DNA of 64,000 bases from Syngnathus acus. Lineage: Eukaryota > Chordata > Actinopteri > Syngnathiformes > Syngnathidae. Where the stretch lies: NCBI RefSeq assembly GCF_901709675.1, contig NC_051107.1:4776001-4840000 (forward strand). Reading direction: 5' to 3'. Below are positions 1 through 12,509 of the stretch, piece after piece; positions within the stretch are counted from its first letter, which is position 1; every line of letters starts with the position of its first letter. The notes beneath the pieces were generated by a model. That model had not been told where the DNA came from. It searched no databases and was given only the letters and a program-made list of their open reading frames with translations. The translations under genes and the position numbers were made by a program.

Positions 1-292
1 TTCGGCATGAAGCAGCATCACCAGGTACCTTTTTTTTAAATTATTATTTCAAATCAGCACCGACCTTCCCTTCCTAATCCTTGTCCAGGAGTGCGTCCGC
101 GGCCGCGCCCTTCGCTCCATCCTTGCCGTGAGGAAAATCAACCGGCAGGAGGCGGAGAAAATTGTGGACGAGGTCTTCGACACGTGTTTCAACGACCACG
201 CGCCCTTCGGTCGGATCCCGCACGGCAAGAAGGACGCCAACTTTGCCCGCAGGGATTACGACAACAGGGAGCGGTATTATGCAAATCTTTAG
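1..292 (+). CDS. atp23: ATP23 metallopeptidase, C-terminal part (last two exons, partial)
   Basis: Two pieces are seen: 1-24 (reading FGMKQHHQ, followed by a gtacct donor) and 89-292 (after a ttgtccag acceptor, ending in TAG at 290-292). They join in phase 0 to give 76 codons. The end of the protein, with [15 protein letters not shown] and a closing [13 protein letters not shown], matches the C-terminus of vertebrate ATP23 (XRCC6BP1/KUB3) closely. The family is a mitochondrial zinc metalloprotease; in yeast it processes and helps assemble Atp6 of the F1Fo ATP synthase. Its HEXXH catalytic site is upstream of this window, so catalysis cannot be judged here. The intron is only 64 bp. The gene converges on lrig3, as in other vertebrates. 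Confidence is high because of the near-continuous C-terminal match and clean splice sites. Confidence 0.93.
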
Positions 293-490
293 TAAGTTTT
301 TGCTGATTTTTTATTATTTTTTTTCTTCTCCCGAGGGTTGGACCATAATGTCCTTTTTAAAAGGCATTTTCAGGATGGGACTTGTCCTTGGAACAAGAAC
401 GTTTTGGACTTTAATTCTGGATAAAGGGATCAAAAGTAGTCATTTTGGAAGCCAAATATCAGACGCTAGTGTGTTTTTTTTTTTTTTTTT

Positions 491-538
491 AAATATATAT
501 ATACATATAGATAAAAAATATATCTATATATATATTTA
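491..538. repeat. AT-rich inverted repeat (hairpin)
   Basis: An almost pure A/T stretch follows a poly-T run. Its left arm (about 491-513) and right arm (about 518-538) are nearly complementary around a short A-rich loop. It probably arose from a TA microsatellite; no function is implied. Confidence 0.5.
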
Positions 539-2706
539 ATTTCCTGTAAATACAACAAAATCAATGTGAAAAAAAATGGATTAAAATCAAAACTTCTTCA
601 AAGTCTTTCTATCCAACTTCAGTATAAAATGCAGCTCTCGGTCAATGTGCCCGTTCCAATCTTGACCTGAAAAATCATCGGCGACATCGTCCATTGGACA
701 TTGGCGCTGTCAAGAATCCCGTATCCTTGCACAAACTAATCAGCGTTTGAAAAAAAAGAAGTTATTAGGGGAATTAGCCTCATAATCCCTCTGCATGATC
801 CTCTTCTTCTTCTTCTTCTATCTCCAGGACGACACTCTCCGCATCCTAATCGCAATGTCACCCAGCAACGGAGAAATAGACTCCAAATCGGGCTCTCATT
901 AAAAGTCACACGTACACACACGGCGAACATGATGAGGTTTAATTTAAGGGAGCTTAGAGAGACGACGACAACAAGCTTGTAGGGAAAATGAAAAGGAGAG
1001 ACGGAGAATTAGACTCCTTTTTGGATTAGTTTACTAAACAAATAGTGCAAAACAACAGATTTACCGCCGCAATTTTAGACTCATCAAATGCTCGCTGTCA
1101 AACATATTTTCATCACTCGGGCAGTCCAAACTTTACATGCAGTATTTGTTTTGTTTGCAGTGTTGTTCTCCGCGCATCACATTCAAGCTGCATTATTTAT
1201 AAATATTGAAGTCGTTCTATTATTCAAAATGTTTACCTGTCATGAACTTTTCAAAATTTAGAGTGTGCCTCTTAAGATTCAATTATTTATTCCTAAAATC
1301 GACGTCATGATTTTTTTTTAATTAATTTATCGCTACATACAATTTGTTAGTATATTAATTATAAGTAATCAAATAAAATAACTCAAAAAATGCAGACACA
1401 TTAAAAATATTTTATTCAATAATTACTTATTTACATTAAATGTCAGTATATTTTGTATACAATTTTTGTTCATAAATTGCGCCCACCCGAAACTACTAAC
1501 TTGTAGTTCCTGCTCTGTCCTCTAGAGTTCACTGTTGGCTCACTTATCTCGTAATCTGATTCTGTTCAAACTTGACAAGGAAACTGCTGTCCTTCTTCTT
1601 ACTGGTACACATAATTGAATCCGTCTCACCGAGTCTTGCTTGAGCAGAGATGAGACGCTGTAATAAAAAGTGCCACCGAGGAGACATTCATTAGTCCACC
1701 TATTTAAGCAAGCGGCACCCATTGTCATCTAATTACCATGCGCCAGCGTCGCTGAATGCCGCCGTCCAACAACGGCACTAATGAATTCATCGCCTTGATT
1801 AGATTTAACTGTGAGGACAACCTATGTGCAGTTTATAAGGTGTCTCCTCTCTGTGGGGGTAATTGTGGGAAATGTTTGAATTATTTAGCCGGATTGTTTG
1901 ATTTGATGTCCCACCTTGAGCACACAAGGTTGAAATGAAAATATTGGAATCCATGCCGAACCATAAATGCCTTGGAGTGCCACAAGGCTCAGATCTAAGC
2001 ACCTTTTCTGGAAGTATTATTTTGTTCATCTTTTTTGGCACCGAATTTCTTTCTGTCGATATTTTTCTGAAATATCCTTGCAACTACTATCTACAGATTG
2101 CACAAATCGATTATACTACCGCCCAAGAAGAGCTCATGTGTACATATGGAATTAGCAACTGTAACAATTAAGTAAAGTGATCTAATTCATTAGAGTGCTC
2201 ACAGGCAGCGCTTAATGGCGGCATGAAGAAAAAAAAAAAAGTTGAGATCATTAGAATTCACAGTGCTAATTCTCCGGGGGCGGATTTGATTTGCATGCCC
2301 CAAATCAGCCGTCGAACCTGACAATTAACTTCCGCAGCAGGGGAGATCTGCGTGGGGCCCACCATGGGAGGGCCGGGCATGCAAATGAGGTAATTATGAG
2401 TGCCAGTTGAGGATTAATTAAGAAGTCGTTTAAAGTTGGCAGAGACGCTCTTTTAGGCATTTGCGTGCCATTTCGGAAACAATTTCACAGTGCATTGCAA
2501 AGTCAGGAAATAGAATGACATTGCCAATGTGGTTAAATAACACGATGACTAACAGGATAAAGATTTTATATTATACTCGTGTAGTCAATCAACTAATAAT
2601 TGTTCATATGTTTTAAATTTTTGCTTTTTATTTTTATTTCTGGATTTACGGACGTACCCGAGAAACATTTCCGGAAGGCGCGCCATGTTGTAGTATGAAG
2701 ATATCG

Positions 2707-2720
2707 CCACAAGGTGGCAG
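2707..2720 (+). promoter_or_regulatory. CTCF-like motif, forward
   Basis: CCACAAGGTGGCAG fits the 14-base core of the vertebrate CTCF consensus (CCASYAGRKGGCRS-like) at essentially every informative position. This is a motif reading only. Confidence 0.45.
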
Positions 2721-3300
2721 GCAAAACCGTGCCAAGATGTCTTCCAAAAAACAAAACACCGAATGAGGTTCTCCGTCAATTATCCCCAGAAATGACCACG
2801 AAAAGGGTGGAAAATAATGTTTTTTGTTAGTTTCAATTCATGTTTGTGGTAGAGTATGGCGACTTTGCCTGTTATGCTACATTTGAAGCACCGAGTTAAC
2901 TCAATTAAGGAAATTGTTGGTAACTTTCATCGCAGAAAAAGCAGTAGGTGATTTCTACGAATGCAATGAACGTGTGCTGGCATTTGAATGTTCATTTCTT
3001 TTTTGCTAATAATATGCATGGTATTAATTAGAGGCGATATATTAGCATAACAAGTGCTGCTGGACAATGTCAAGAGGTATTAGCAATGAGGTTTTTTTGG
3101 GGGGTCTCATTAATAAGTCCCCAAGAGCATTCTTTTTCTTCTATTTTTTAAACTAACTTTGTAAGAAGTCTTAGTAGACAAGGACAGAATGGAGCCATGT
3201 CAATTTGTTATTAAAATGCACAATGTTTTGTGGAGTAACACTAAACACGGCAACTCCCAAGCGAACAAAATGGATGCTTTCAAATGAGAGAGGTGGGGGG

Positions 3301-3305
3301 AAAAA
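3301..3305 (-). terminator. Pol III terminator of tRNA-Gln
   Basis: Five A on the plus strand read as TTTTT on the minus strand, 7-12 nt downstream of the mature tRNA 3' end. This is the usual position for a Pol III stop. Confidence 0.75.
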
Positions 3306-3312
3306 TAAATTC

Positions 3313-3384
3313 AGGTTCCACCGAGATTTGAACTCGGATCGCTGGATTCAGAGTCCAGAGTGCTAACCATTACACCATGGAACC
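3313..3384 (-). tRNA. tRNA-Gln (anticodon CTG)
   Basis: On the minus strand the 72-nt gene begins GGTTCCATGG at 3384 and ends with discriminator T at 3313. The acceptor stem pairs GGTTCCA with TGGAACC. The anticodon arm CTGGA-CT-CTG-AA-TCCAG places the CTG anticodon at 3351-3349. The T arm holds a GTTCAAATC B box. The sequence appears identical or nearly so to the common vertebrate tRNA-Gln-CTG. No intron or CCA is encoded. A TTTTT run about 8 nt past the 3' end is a suitable RNA polymerase III terminator. It lies alone in the atp23-lrig3 interval with no other tRNA beside it. Confidence 0.96.
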
Positions 3385-5100
3385 ACATGACGTAGATTTG
3401 TGCAAGACACGGTATATAACCGTGCGGAAGTGACTTTTACAACCTTTCCCACAGAGATCCTGCAAAATTTTGGAATCGGAGCCTTACGGAAGTTATTTCC
3501 AATCCTTTTTGCAGAATCCAGCCAATCGGGATATTGCCCTAAGAGCATGCTTTTACGTCAGCAACATATCAGCATGGTAGAAGTAAGTTTCAGCTGTTAA
3601 AATTCACCCAAGTACTTGCCTGCAGAGGCTGTGGTTAACGTTGTGCCACCACTTTGTGCAGGTCTTGTTGACACACGGGAAAATAAGACTGAAAGTGCCA
3701 CAGGCTATGTGAAAAAGGGTAAGTGCAAAAAAAAATTCTGTTGTGTAAATATTTTATCACACAACCTTGTGTAATTATCTGACTGCCGTGTGAAAGCCCA
3801 CACAGTTCCGACAATATTACATTTTGCTGGGTACCGTGTAAAAGGCACAAGTGAGTAAACGTGGAATCTCTTTATGATGGTGTCTTTTAACGCTTCATAG
3901 CTTTTAATAGGAGCACAGTATTGCTAAAATAGCCGCTTAGAGATTTGGAGACTGAACCAAAAAAAAAAATGAAAATGTCACCTTTCTCTACTTCCAAGGA
4001 CGTTGGAGACATTTTCTTTCATCGTTGCCCCCATTTTGTGTGGACCAAACTGGCAGCGGCCGGGACCCACAGAGGGGAGGAGCCACAGCTTGCCCGGAGG
4101 TGAGTCACTCAAGCTCGAACCCTCGCGTCGTCTCCTGTGTTTGCAAGTCCAGATTAGTGTCCGAGCAATCGGCCGGATTTGTCCTGAACGCCAACCAAAG
4201 GGATGCCTGCACAGTTGGGGGGGGTTGGGGGATGGTGGCGGGCTTCTCTCCTGTGGCTGCAAGGATCGCACGGTTGATTTATGGAGCAGTTAGGGTGACC
4301 TTGAACAAATGGAGTCATATAAAGTATATTTGCCTGAAAATCAAATTGCTAGCCAAGTCAGACATGTCTTGACCAGTAGAGGTCACCCTAACGCTTCTCC
4401 CGATGCGCTTTTGAGTTTCTAAATTTATGCCACTGACCTCAAACCTCACAAAATGGGTTCTGTTAGTTCTGTGCTGTTTATTAATGTGAATTGCATGTGT
4501 GTTAGACATGGTGTCAAAATGTGAATTTTCCTGGTGTTTTTGAGGGAAACTCCCCCGCGGGCTCAAATTGTCCATATCAGCAGTAATAATCTGTTTCTCC
4601 CATCACCCATCACACAAAACTTTTTTTTTTTTTTTAAAATACAAACCACTTTGGTGGAAACTGCGCATTTACACGTTTACTCACCAACAGAAACGTGTTG
4701 TCGGTCACGTTTAACCCCTTTTTTGTAATTTTGCATAAAGTGGTTAGGTCTGGGGGAGGCGGGGCTTGCGGTTTCACATGGATGTACTTCGATGAGGCTG
4801 GTGAGCTTGCGTAATGAGAGATAATAGGCGAGACTTGGCACTGTAACGCACGATGCCCCGCAAAAAAACAATGCAATAATTGAACCCATGTGGATACTGA
4901 GAAGCACTTTTTAAAAATGTCATAAGGGATAAAAGTCATGATGGGGGGGGGGGACTTGGTACTTCACCACCGCCAGAACCCTGACCTAAAACCCGTAGAG
5001 GTGTCCCAAAGCCTTAATTATATTTATATTATTGCAAGCTATTATAACATGTTCAACAACGACATAGTTTGAACATTTAATTCAGCAATTCTTTAACGCG

Positions 5101-5114
5101 CCACTAGAGGGAGC
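5101..5114 (+). promoter_or_regulatory. CTCF-like motif, forward
   Basis: CCACTAGAGGGAGC matches the CTCF core closely, in the same orientation as the site at 2707. Motif evidence only. Confidence 0.42.
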
Positions 5115-8100
5115 CCTCACAGCACACTCGGGGAATCACCGATTATTTCTTTTGTATCCATTTAATTCAGATTTTTACATTTAAATGCCAAACATCCCTC
5201 TTTGGATAGCTTTTCAAAAAAGCACAGCTTTTATGTCTTTTTTTAAAAAAATATGCTTTGCTATCATTTGCTGTTTCCTGCTTGTCACATGATCAAGTGG
5301 CTTCAAATCGTGTGTGTGATGGATGTGTGTTTGTGTGCGTGCGCCGCATATGTTGCTCCGCTTTCATGCCGCTAATTGCCGCGCACTCAAAGACGTCCAA
5401 TTCTCGACTTTTGCTGCGCACATGCCAGTCGGGATGTTTTACAAAGTCATCCGAGCACCATCTGGGAAAAAACAAAATTGTCTCTGACGATTGAGTACTT
5501 CATCTGGTCCGGTAGAGCCGAGCACAAATCTTGCCTCATATGGGTGCCATATTTTCATATTCTTTTGATTTCACGCCGACTTGATCTTTTTCACACTCGG
5601 TTTCTAGTAAACAATCTTCAAAATCCCGCTTTGTTGTCCAGAACACATTCGACGAATGGGCTAATCACTGCGTATTGATAAATCGGCATGCCCAATCATG
5701 GAGCTGACCGATCGGAACGAAGCTATGTTAATGGGATGAAAATGTGTCTAGCGAGGCGGTAAATATTGAAACTTGGATGGCGGTGACATTCAGAAGAGTG
5801 CCAAGGCCAGACAATCATGCACTGGGAATTTAATGCATTATTCAGTGAGAAATAAGAGGAAAATGTAATGTAATCTAACTAAAACAAAGACTGATGAAAA
5901 CTCCCTGGTGGAGGTTAAAAAAAAAAAGGCTATCCAGGGTTTTTCCCTGAAGGGGAAAAAGAAAAAAAAAAATTCTACGCGAGTCCTGAGTGAGCAGCTG
6001 TGGCCATAAATCTGACGGAATGGTTTTGTCTTGCGGGACCGTTGCCATTTTCTCCTCCTCCCTCCAAAAGTGCTGAGAGCAACAAGTCCGGGCGTTTTCC
6101 ATTTGAGAGGCATTGTGGGAAATGTATGAAAACAAAAAAAGGAACCGACGAGAGGTTCTGTTAAGGTTTTGAGATTGCATAGACTTGCGTCCGGGCGCCG
6201 ACATCTGGCTGGTTTTAAGAGTCACGGACAGTTTGCCACAGGTGCGAAGTTCATGCGGGGGTATTTATTTGAAGGCTGAATGTTTAAAAAGGTGTCCATT
6301 CACCCAGATGTGATTTATTAGCTGGAAAGACGTAAGAAGGAATTGGGGACAAATGGAAAAGTTTTGATCAGCAAAAAAAAAACTGTTGGGTTGTATTGTC
6401 AAGTCCGTTTAGCAATGTGAAAGGAGTAAAAACAGATCAGAATGGATTTTTTCTGAGGCCGAATCCGATATTTGGCGGGATAAAATTCCGATATTCGATG
6501 AATTGACCGATTCATAAGAAATGTGTGTCGTGAATAATTTTTTTTCTGTCGTAATTTTTCTTAATGAAAAAAACAATCCGGCAAAAAAAAACAGTTTATT
6601 GCAGCCAAGCGAGTTAAGTCACAACACACGATTGTCGACGATGGCAACGATTACGTTTGGTGGAAAGTAATCCTCTTGCGGCAATTTGTCCACCTGCACG
6701 ACTGAACAGCGGGCTTGGTAACAATTACAAGGCCAGGAAAGAAAACATTACAGAGTCATTACAATAATGATAGTAATTCAGGCCGGGAGAGACGCAGCCT
6801 CGGCGGGCCGCCTCCTCCTTTTGGCCTCCTTTCCTTCGTTCTTCCTTCCCTTCGCCATCCTTACCTTCAAACGTATGGCCGCCTCCTTCAAAGCCTGCGT
6901 CGCAGATGAGAACCGTAAATCAATTGTATTTTCCCCTCGGAGCGCGGCGGCGCCCATGTTGCCGTGAAAACGATATTGTCCGTGGCTTCAAACGGTTTAT
7001 TTATTGAATCGGGAGCAAACAAAAGGAAGCATGCAAATGTCTACAAACGGAACGCACCATTTAGGAAGGAGCGCTGGCCGAGTCCGCCGGGGCCATGTTT
7101 ATGTCTCGCTGGCACATTTGGTGGAAAACTCTGGAGAATTATTTTTTTTCTCATGTGGTACTAACGGGAAAAAAAAAAAGGCAATAAGACAAATGGCTGG
7201 AGCTGCTCTTCTGGGTGGGCCCCTTCAACACAGATATGCGAAATGTGCGACGGATTACGTTTGTGTTCTCAGCAGTTTCTTTCATGGAGCGCGACCGACG
7301 TCTTGGCTCATGAAAAGAGCCTTTATGTTTCTGCTCTGATATATGCTCTGCCGATATCACATCTTTGCTATTTTACTTTTTTTGTCGGTGTCGATCGGAT
7401 AATATCGGCAGTCGTCGCGAGTACCCGATACCTTGTCAGCCCGGTAACGAAAACCCGCTAACTTTTCCGACCGAATTAAGTGAAACCGAAGCAAACAAGA
7501 TGAAGATAGGGCCAGGCCACTCGTCCAAATTTGTAAAGCCCATTTGACGGGTTCCGGATGTGAGCAAACAGCAGAGAGGTTCACTTAAGAAAACACTCAC
7601 ACCCTGTTATCAGATTTGAGCCTCTACAAAGAGCTCTCAGGCAGCAACAAAAAAGGCTCAAGATATCCCTCCCTTTTTTTTTTTTGTGTCATGTTGGTCT
7701 TTCTCCTCCTCTCGCTCTCTTCCCACCCCCATTCCTTCCTTTTGCTTTCATTTGTTTGAGCTGTCGACAGGCGACCGGGCCCGAAATAAAAAAAAACCTT
7801 TTGTGTTTGTTTGCACGTTGTCAACACGAGGCTTTTCCCGTCATTCCCACGGACGGCATTACTCGGGACTTTTGGTGGGCTCAGTAAATGGAGATTGAGA
7901 AATGCAAATTTTTTTTAATTTCCTTAAATATCAATTGATCACCGAAAGGCTGTTTTGTGCCAGACACAGTTTGCTTCCCAATCAAGCTTTAATTGCATGT
8001 CTTAGGGGTCAAGCACACACTCCATTCTTGTGTGTGACCCACTAGCCAAATGTTGATTCTGCGAGGAGGAGGCGTGAGGTCAGGTGGCGACTGATGATTG

Positions 8101-11100
8101 AGCAGGAAAAGGGGGGGGCAGCTTTATTTATATTAGCGTGTAGCAAATGTTGGCTACAAGATGTACTCTAAAAACTCTACACACCCCTGTCTTCATTCTC
8201 CTATATGGCGTCGAGCTCAAAGATACAAAGAAAATAATTGAAGGCTTTGCCAGAAGCGACTTTGCACGATTGTGAGGAATGCGACGAGGCCGAAGCTTGA
8301 GATGGCGTTGACAGGGTGAACGGAAACCACCTGGAATGCAAACCAAACCTGCAAGGTCACTTTCACGCTCATTTGTCTCCTTGTGTGGCTTGTTAAAAAA
8401 AAAAAAAGAAAATGGAGATCCCAGACATTTGTTAGTTGCAATACTCTTTTAGTCTTTTGGGCATCTCCTGATCTTTGAAGGAATTTCTATTTAGGAAGAG
8501 CAACATCTGGAAAATCTCGTGGTTTCTCGCGTTGGCATTTAAAGTATGACTGCATTGCGTGAATACCAATCCGCAGTTCGACGTATTTGACGGAAAGTGA
8601 AGACAAGCACTGTGAAATTGTGCCAGGTGCAGCCGCGGGGGCCTCGGGTGTTTTGTTGTCAGCGTCTTGCTCGTAAATCCCCCGAGCTCATCACTTTCAA
8701 GGCCTCGCACCATTCTAAGTACACACTCCCCCAAAACCTCAAGAGCTGACTGCGTTCCATTCAGAGCTACAACATACTTGGAGCCTCTTTTACACACACA
8801 CTCGGCCCATAAAGCCAGTTTGTGCTTTTTTTTTTTTTTTTTTTTTAAAACCACCAGCCATTTTTCTTTGAATTGTTTGCGTTACATATTAGGCTAAAAG
8901 CAGGATGCTGACGTTTTGAACCCACCTTTCCTCGGTGCCCTTTGAGAGCATGATTCATGCCCATTATGTTTGCTTAGCGCCATCCGAGTGATTTAGCGCC
9001 GCAGATTTGTGTGGAATTAGTCACACTTGAGGCCCCCCCCCCCGGTGAGCAGGGAGCTTCCAACATTATTAGAAAAGTGAAAGCTGTCCCTTCTTTCTAC
9101 TTTTATGGTCGCCCAGTTTTCCACCTGCGCCGACATGACTGAGACTTTACAATAGTTCTCAAAGAGTTACGAGTAGCCGGTGAGAAGTTTTTTTTCTTTC
9201 TTGTCTGCCTCTTTTTTTTCTTTTTCTCAAATGGAGTGGGGGGGGGGTGGTTGTAATTATTGCCGAGCATTTGTCAGGCAGCCAGTTGCGGAGGCGGGGC
9301 CAATTTGTGATTTATGGCAACATCTGCACGATGCAAAGTCCTCCTATGTGCTTTTAATTATACAAAGAGCGGTGGCTGGATTGAAAAAGAGAGATGGTCC
9401 AATGGGATATATATTTTTTTTTCCCGAGTCCCTCCGATGACGACTTGTGTGAACGTTTATACGAGCGTGGGACTCGTGCGGCTTTCGAGCTCAACCGAAA
9501 GTCAGCTGCTGTTTGTACCAAGCGTGGGCTATTTCTGTGATTCCCACATGGTCCAAGATAACCTCCGAATAGTTCGAATGCTTCATCTCCTACGAGGCAA
9601 AACCCAAACCGTGAGCGGACAGAACACAAATCTCTGATTTATCCGTCATCGCCTCCAAGTCAAAGTGACCGTGACCTCGCATTCCTCGTTTCTTTTCAAA
9701 ATCTGCATTTCGAGGTGGCTTTTTTTTTTTTTGCAAATGTCGTAACAAGCTCAAAGATCGTAAAAGTCCGGGTCCCCCCGGCAGGTTTCCTGAGCGTCAG
9801 AACGGAGAAATAATCATTCCTGCAAGCCGCCTGTAGCTATTTGATATCATAAACATCTGTCTGCGCGTCACCACATCTGGCAGTAATAAAGACAAATTAG
9901 CTGCAAAAATTCAAAGTCTGGCTGTAGTTGTGTCCTGCCCGGTGGTACAAGAGGGCGGGCTAGCCTAAGGACCGGACCGAACCGGACTCTGATCCCTGAC
10001 CGGGACTCCCATCAGTCATCTGCCAGCCATCAACTTCCTGTCTCCAGAATCAAAGAAGGGAAAACTATTCCCCTGTGTTTTTTTTTTTTTTTCTTTCTCC
10101 CTTCTCAGATCCACAGAGAAGCTAGCTGTACCCTGGATTTTTCTTTTCCCCTAACAAGTAAATAAACCATTACGGAGAGTGTTTGCGGGGGAATAACAGC
10201 CGCCCTCCTAATTGTAACATGCCCAGTTTGCCGTGCGCAAACACCCAATGAGTGTGGATTCACCAGAACCGACCTTATACATAAATGCAGAAAATCATTT
10301 TAATGACATAATTGCCGGGCCAGGTTAGCTTGGCGCTCTCCAGACTAAGACCACGCAAATGACTTTTTAATAGAGCCCATGTCTCATTTTGGACTGCAAA
10401 ACGATTTGTTTGTTTTATTAACTTTCATATTGACCATTAACTGCCCTTTCGGGGTTGTTTTTTTTTTCCCCTTTATCTCAATTGTTGTGGCGCCTTTTCT
10501 GGAAATGACTCTCTCCAGCCGTCTGATTGCCTTTCACTTCTGCGTGATTTGGTCTGACCTAAAAGCCTCGAATGTTCCTCCGCCAGCAGATGTCTCCCAG
10601 GTGTTGGCCGTGTCTGCTTTCTCCACCATCTTGCCTTAATCGCCGCCTTTCCCAAAAGGACTGGCAAGACTTCCAACAAAGTCCCCCTCATTCCTTTGCA
10701 GTAGGCTAAAAGGCGTACAAGCTAGCCAGACCAGGTGTGCTTCAACAAACCATGAGGAGGGCAGCTAAATTCAATTTAAGAAGCTCTTATACACGATTAC
10801 AAATCTAAAGACAATTTCCAAGAGCAAGTTTCAACAACCTGCCCCTCCCCTTTAGTTGAAGAAGAGGGAGGCCTGAAACAACAAACCACAGAGTAAGAGG
10901 GAGGCTGGCAGATGAGGGTGGGAGGCAGTCAAGGGCGATGAGTCATTAGCCAAACAAAGTGGCGCTAAGGCTAAGCTAATATGCTGTCGCGACGTTGGAA
11001 CTGTGGGGGATTTATCGCAAAAAAGGACGTCGTATCAGAATCTTACTTCTTATAAGCTAAGCTATCTTATCTTGGCTATCTTAACTAAGCTAGCTTAGTT

Positions 11101-11167
11101 TAGCTGGACACCAAAAAGCAAAAAAATCCTCTCCAGTGAATGTAGCAGCAGCACACATTCGGGTGTT

Positions 11168-11173
11168 TTTATT
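11168..11173 (-). promoter_or_regulatory. Candidate lrig3 poly(A) signal
   Basis: TTTATT on the plus strand reads AATAAA on the minus strand about 360 nt after the lrig3 stop codon. That gives a short but plausible 3'UTR. Other A/T-rich hexamers occur nearby, so the assignment is tentative. Confidence 0.35.
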
Positions 11174-11533
11174 CTGTTTACATATGTGCAAAACATTGCT
11201 TCATTGAAAGCACATAACCAAATAAAATAAAAAAACTTGGAATAACTGAACTGGCTGGGCGCGGCAACATTCCCTTACATGACAGATGTTAAGCAAAAAT
11301 AATGTAATCTGTTTATATACAATTTACAAAATATAAAATATTTCTATAAAATGTTTATATTCATCTAGTGAAGCTGTTTCCAAAAAGCACAAGGCTTGTA
11401 CTTTTTTTTCGGAATGTCCTCTTTTACATTCACTTGTTGCGCAGTCTTTCATTCCAAAGGTGTCGGCTCAGTGAGGTAGAAGTATTATTTTCAAAATATT
11501 TGGTAATCTCTTCATGGAAAATGAGTCTCTCAG

Positions 11534-12509
11534 CTAACAGCTCGTTCCGTTTTGAGAAAAGTCCGTCCTGTTGCTGTCAAACGGCTGTTCGTAAACGCTG
11601 CGGCTCTGCTCCGATTCCGAGTTGTCCTCTTCGCGATCCGACTCCGTGTCGACGCCAGCGTAAGGGTTTTCGTTACACGTCGTCGGAGGTTGGCCGTATC
11701 CCGAGTACAAGTCCTGCTGAGGCCTCCAGGGCGATTTCCCAAACGTGCCTAGATGAGGAAAATTGGATGAGTGAAGCCAGGGACCTTTAGGGAGGTTTGG
11801 TTTTTGGTCCGGAGACCTACCCATGAAGCTGTTGTAAGGAGGCGGAGACTCGTAGTTGGACGGTTCTAGCTCCTCCATGGATGGTCGGCGGCCGGTCTGC
11901 TGATGGGAGGGGCCAAGGTGGAGGCTGGCATTGGGGAGCTGCATCAGGATCGTAGAGGAGCAAAGGTCAAAGGGCTCCGAGAGGAGGTAGTCCTGTCTTT
12001 TAGGTCTGGTCAGACTTCCACTGTAGGACTCGGTGCAAACGGGTCTTGGGTCAACGGAGCACCCTGAGGATAAGAAAAGAGATTTGACACAAACTGAAGA
12101 CATGGTGGCGGAGATGTTGAGTTGAATAGTCGTGCTGACCTGTGTAGACCTCGGCCAATTCAGTCGGGTACAAATCTCGGCGAAGCAGTGTGCTTATCGG
12201 ACCTTGGTAATGGCAGAGAAGAGGGTCGATGGACGCCGCTTCCATCTCTGCTTCACTTCCTGTATCCAGCTGACAAAGACCTGGACGGAAGACAACCATG
12301 TCAGGAACTTCAGCCTGTGGTTCTTCTCAACCAAAGGAAGGCTCTCGTACCATTCATGTCTTTGGGCTGCAAGTAGAAGCCGCTAATGGATGAGGCCATG
12401 TACTGATGGCTGCTGCCGCTCTCAGATGGGATGTAGCCATCCTGGCGGTCCGCAAGAGTGCCTTGAGAGGAGAGGTAGCTTGGGATATCTGCTGGCAGGT
12501 TGGTCTCGT
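11534..12509 (-). CDS. lrig3: lrig3 exons 16-18: cytoplasmic tail
   Basis: Exons 12509-12351, 12280-12140 and 12063-11534 encode about 276 residues. The membrane-proximal part ([20 protein letters not shown]) is strongly conserved. The distal tail is acidic and tyrosine-bearing ([17 protein letters not shown]) and diverges from the mammalian tail, ending [13 protein letters not shown]. The stop is TAG at 11536-11534. Confidence 0.92.

Larger units (their letters stand above)
293..3312. other. Noncoding interval after atp23
   Basis: No coding exon is recognised. The first part should be atp23 3'UTR: ATTAAA occurs at about 580 and AATAAA at 1372-1377, either of which could be the poly(A) signal. 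An AT-rich inverted repeat lies at 491-538. A CTCF-like core is at 2707-2720. The rest is AT-rich sequence with short homopolymers. Confidence 0.5.
3385..11533. other. Noncoding interval between tRNA-Gln and the lrig3 stop codon
   Basis: About 8 kb without a recognised gene. It contains a CTCF-like core at 5101-5114, dispersed repeat-like pieces near 6455-6520 and 7375-7435, a half MITE end near 8170-8190, and many poly-T/poly-A tracts. The last few hundred bases (about 11160-11533) should be lrig3 3'UTR. Short ORFs here lack splice structure or family resemblance. Confidence 0.5.

Noticed and set aside
8432-8854. 140-codon minus-strand frame
   Set aside because: It begins with a lysine run from a poly-T tract and contains no recognisable domain or splice context.
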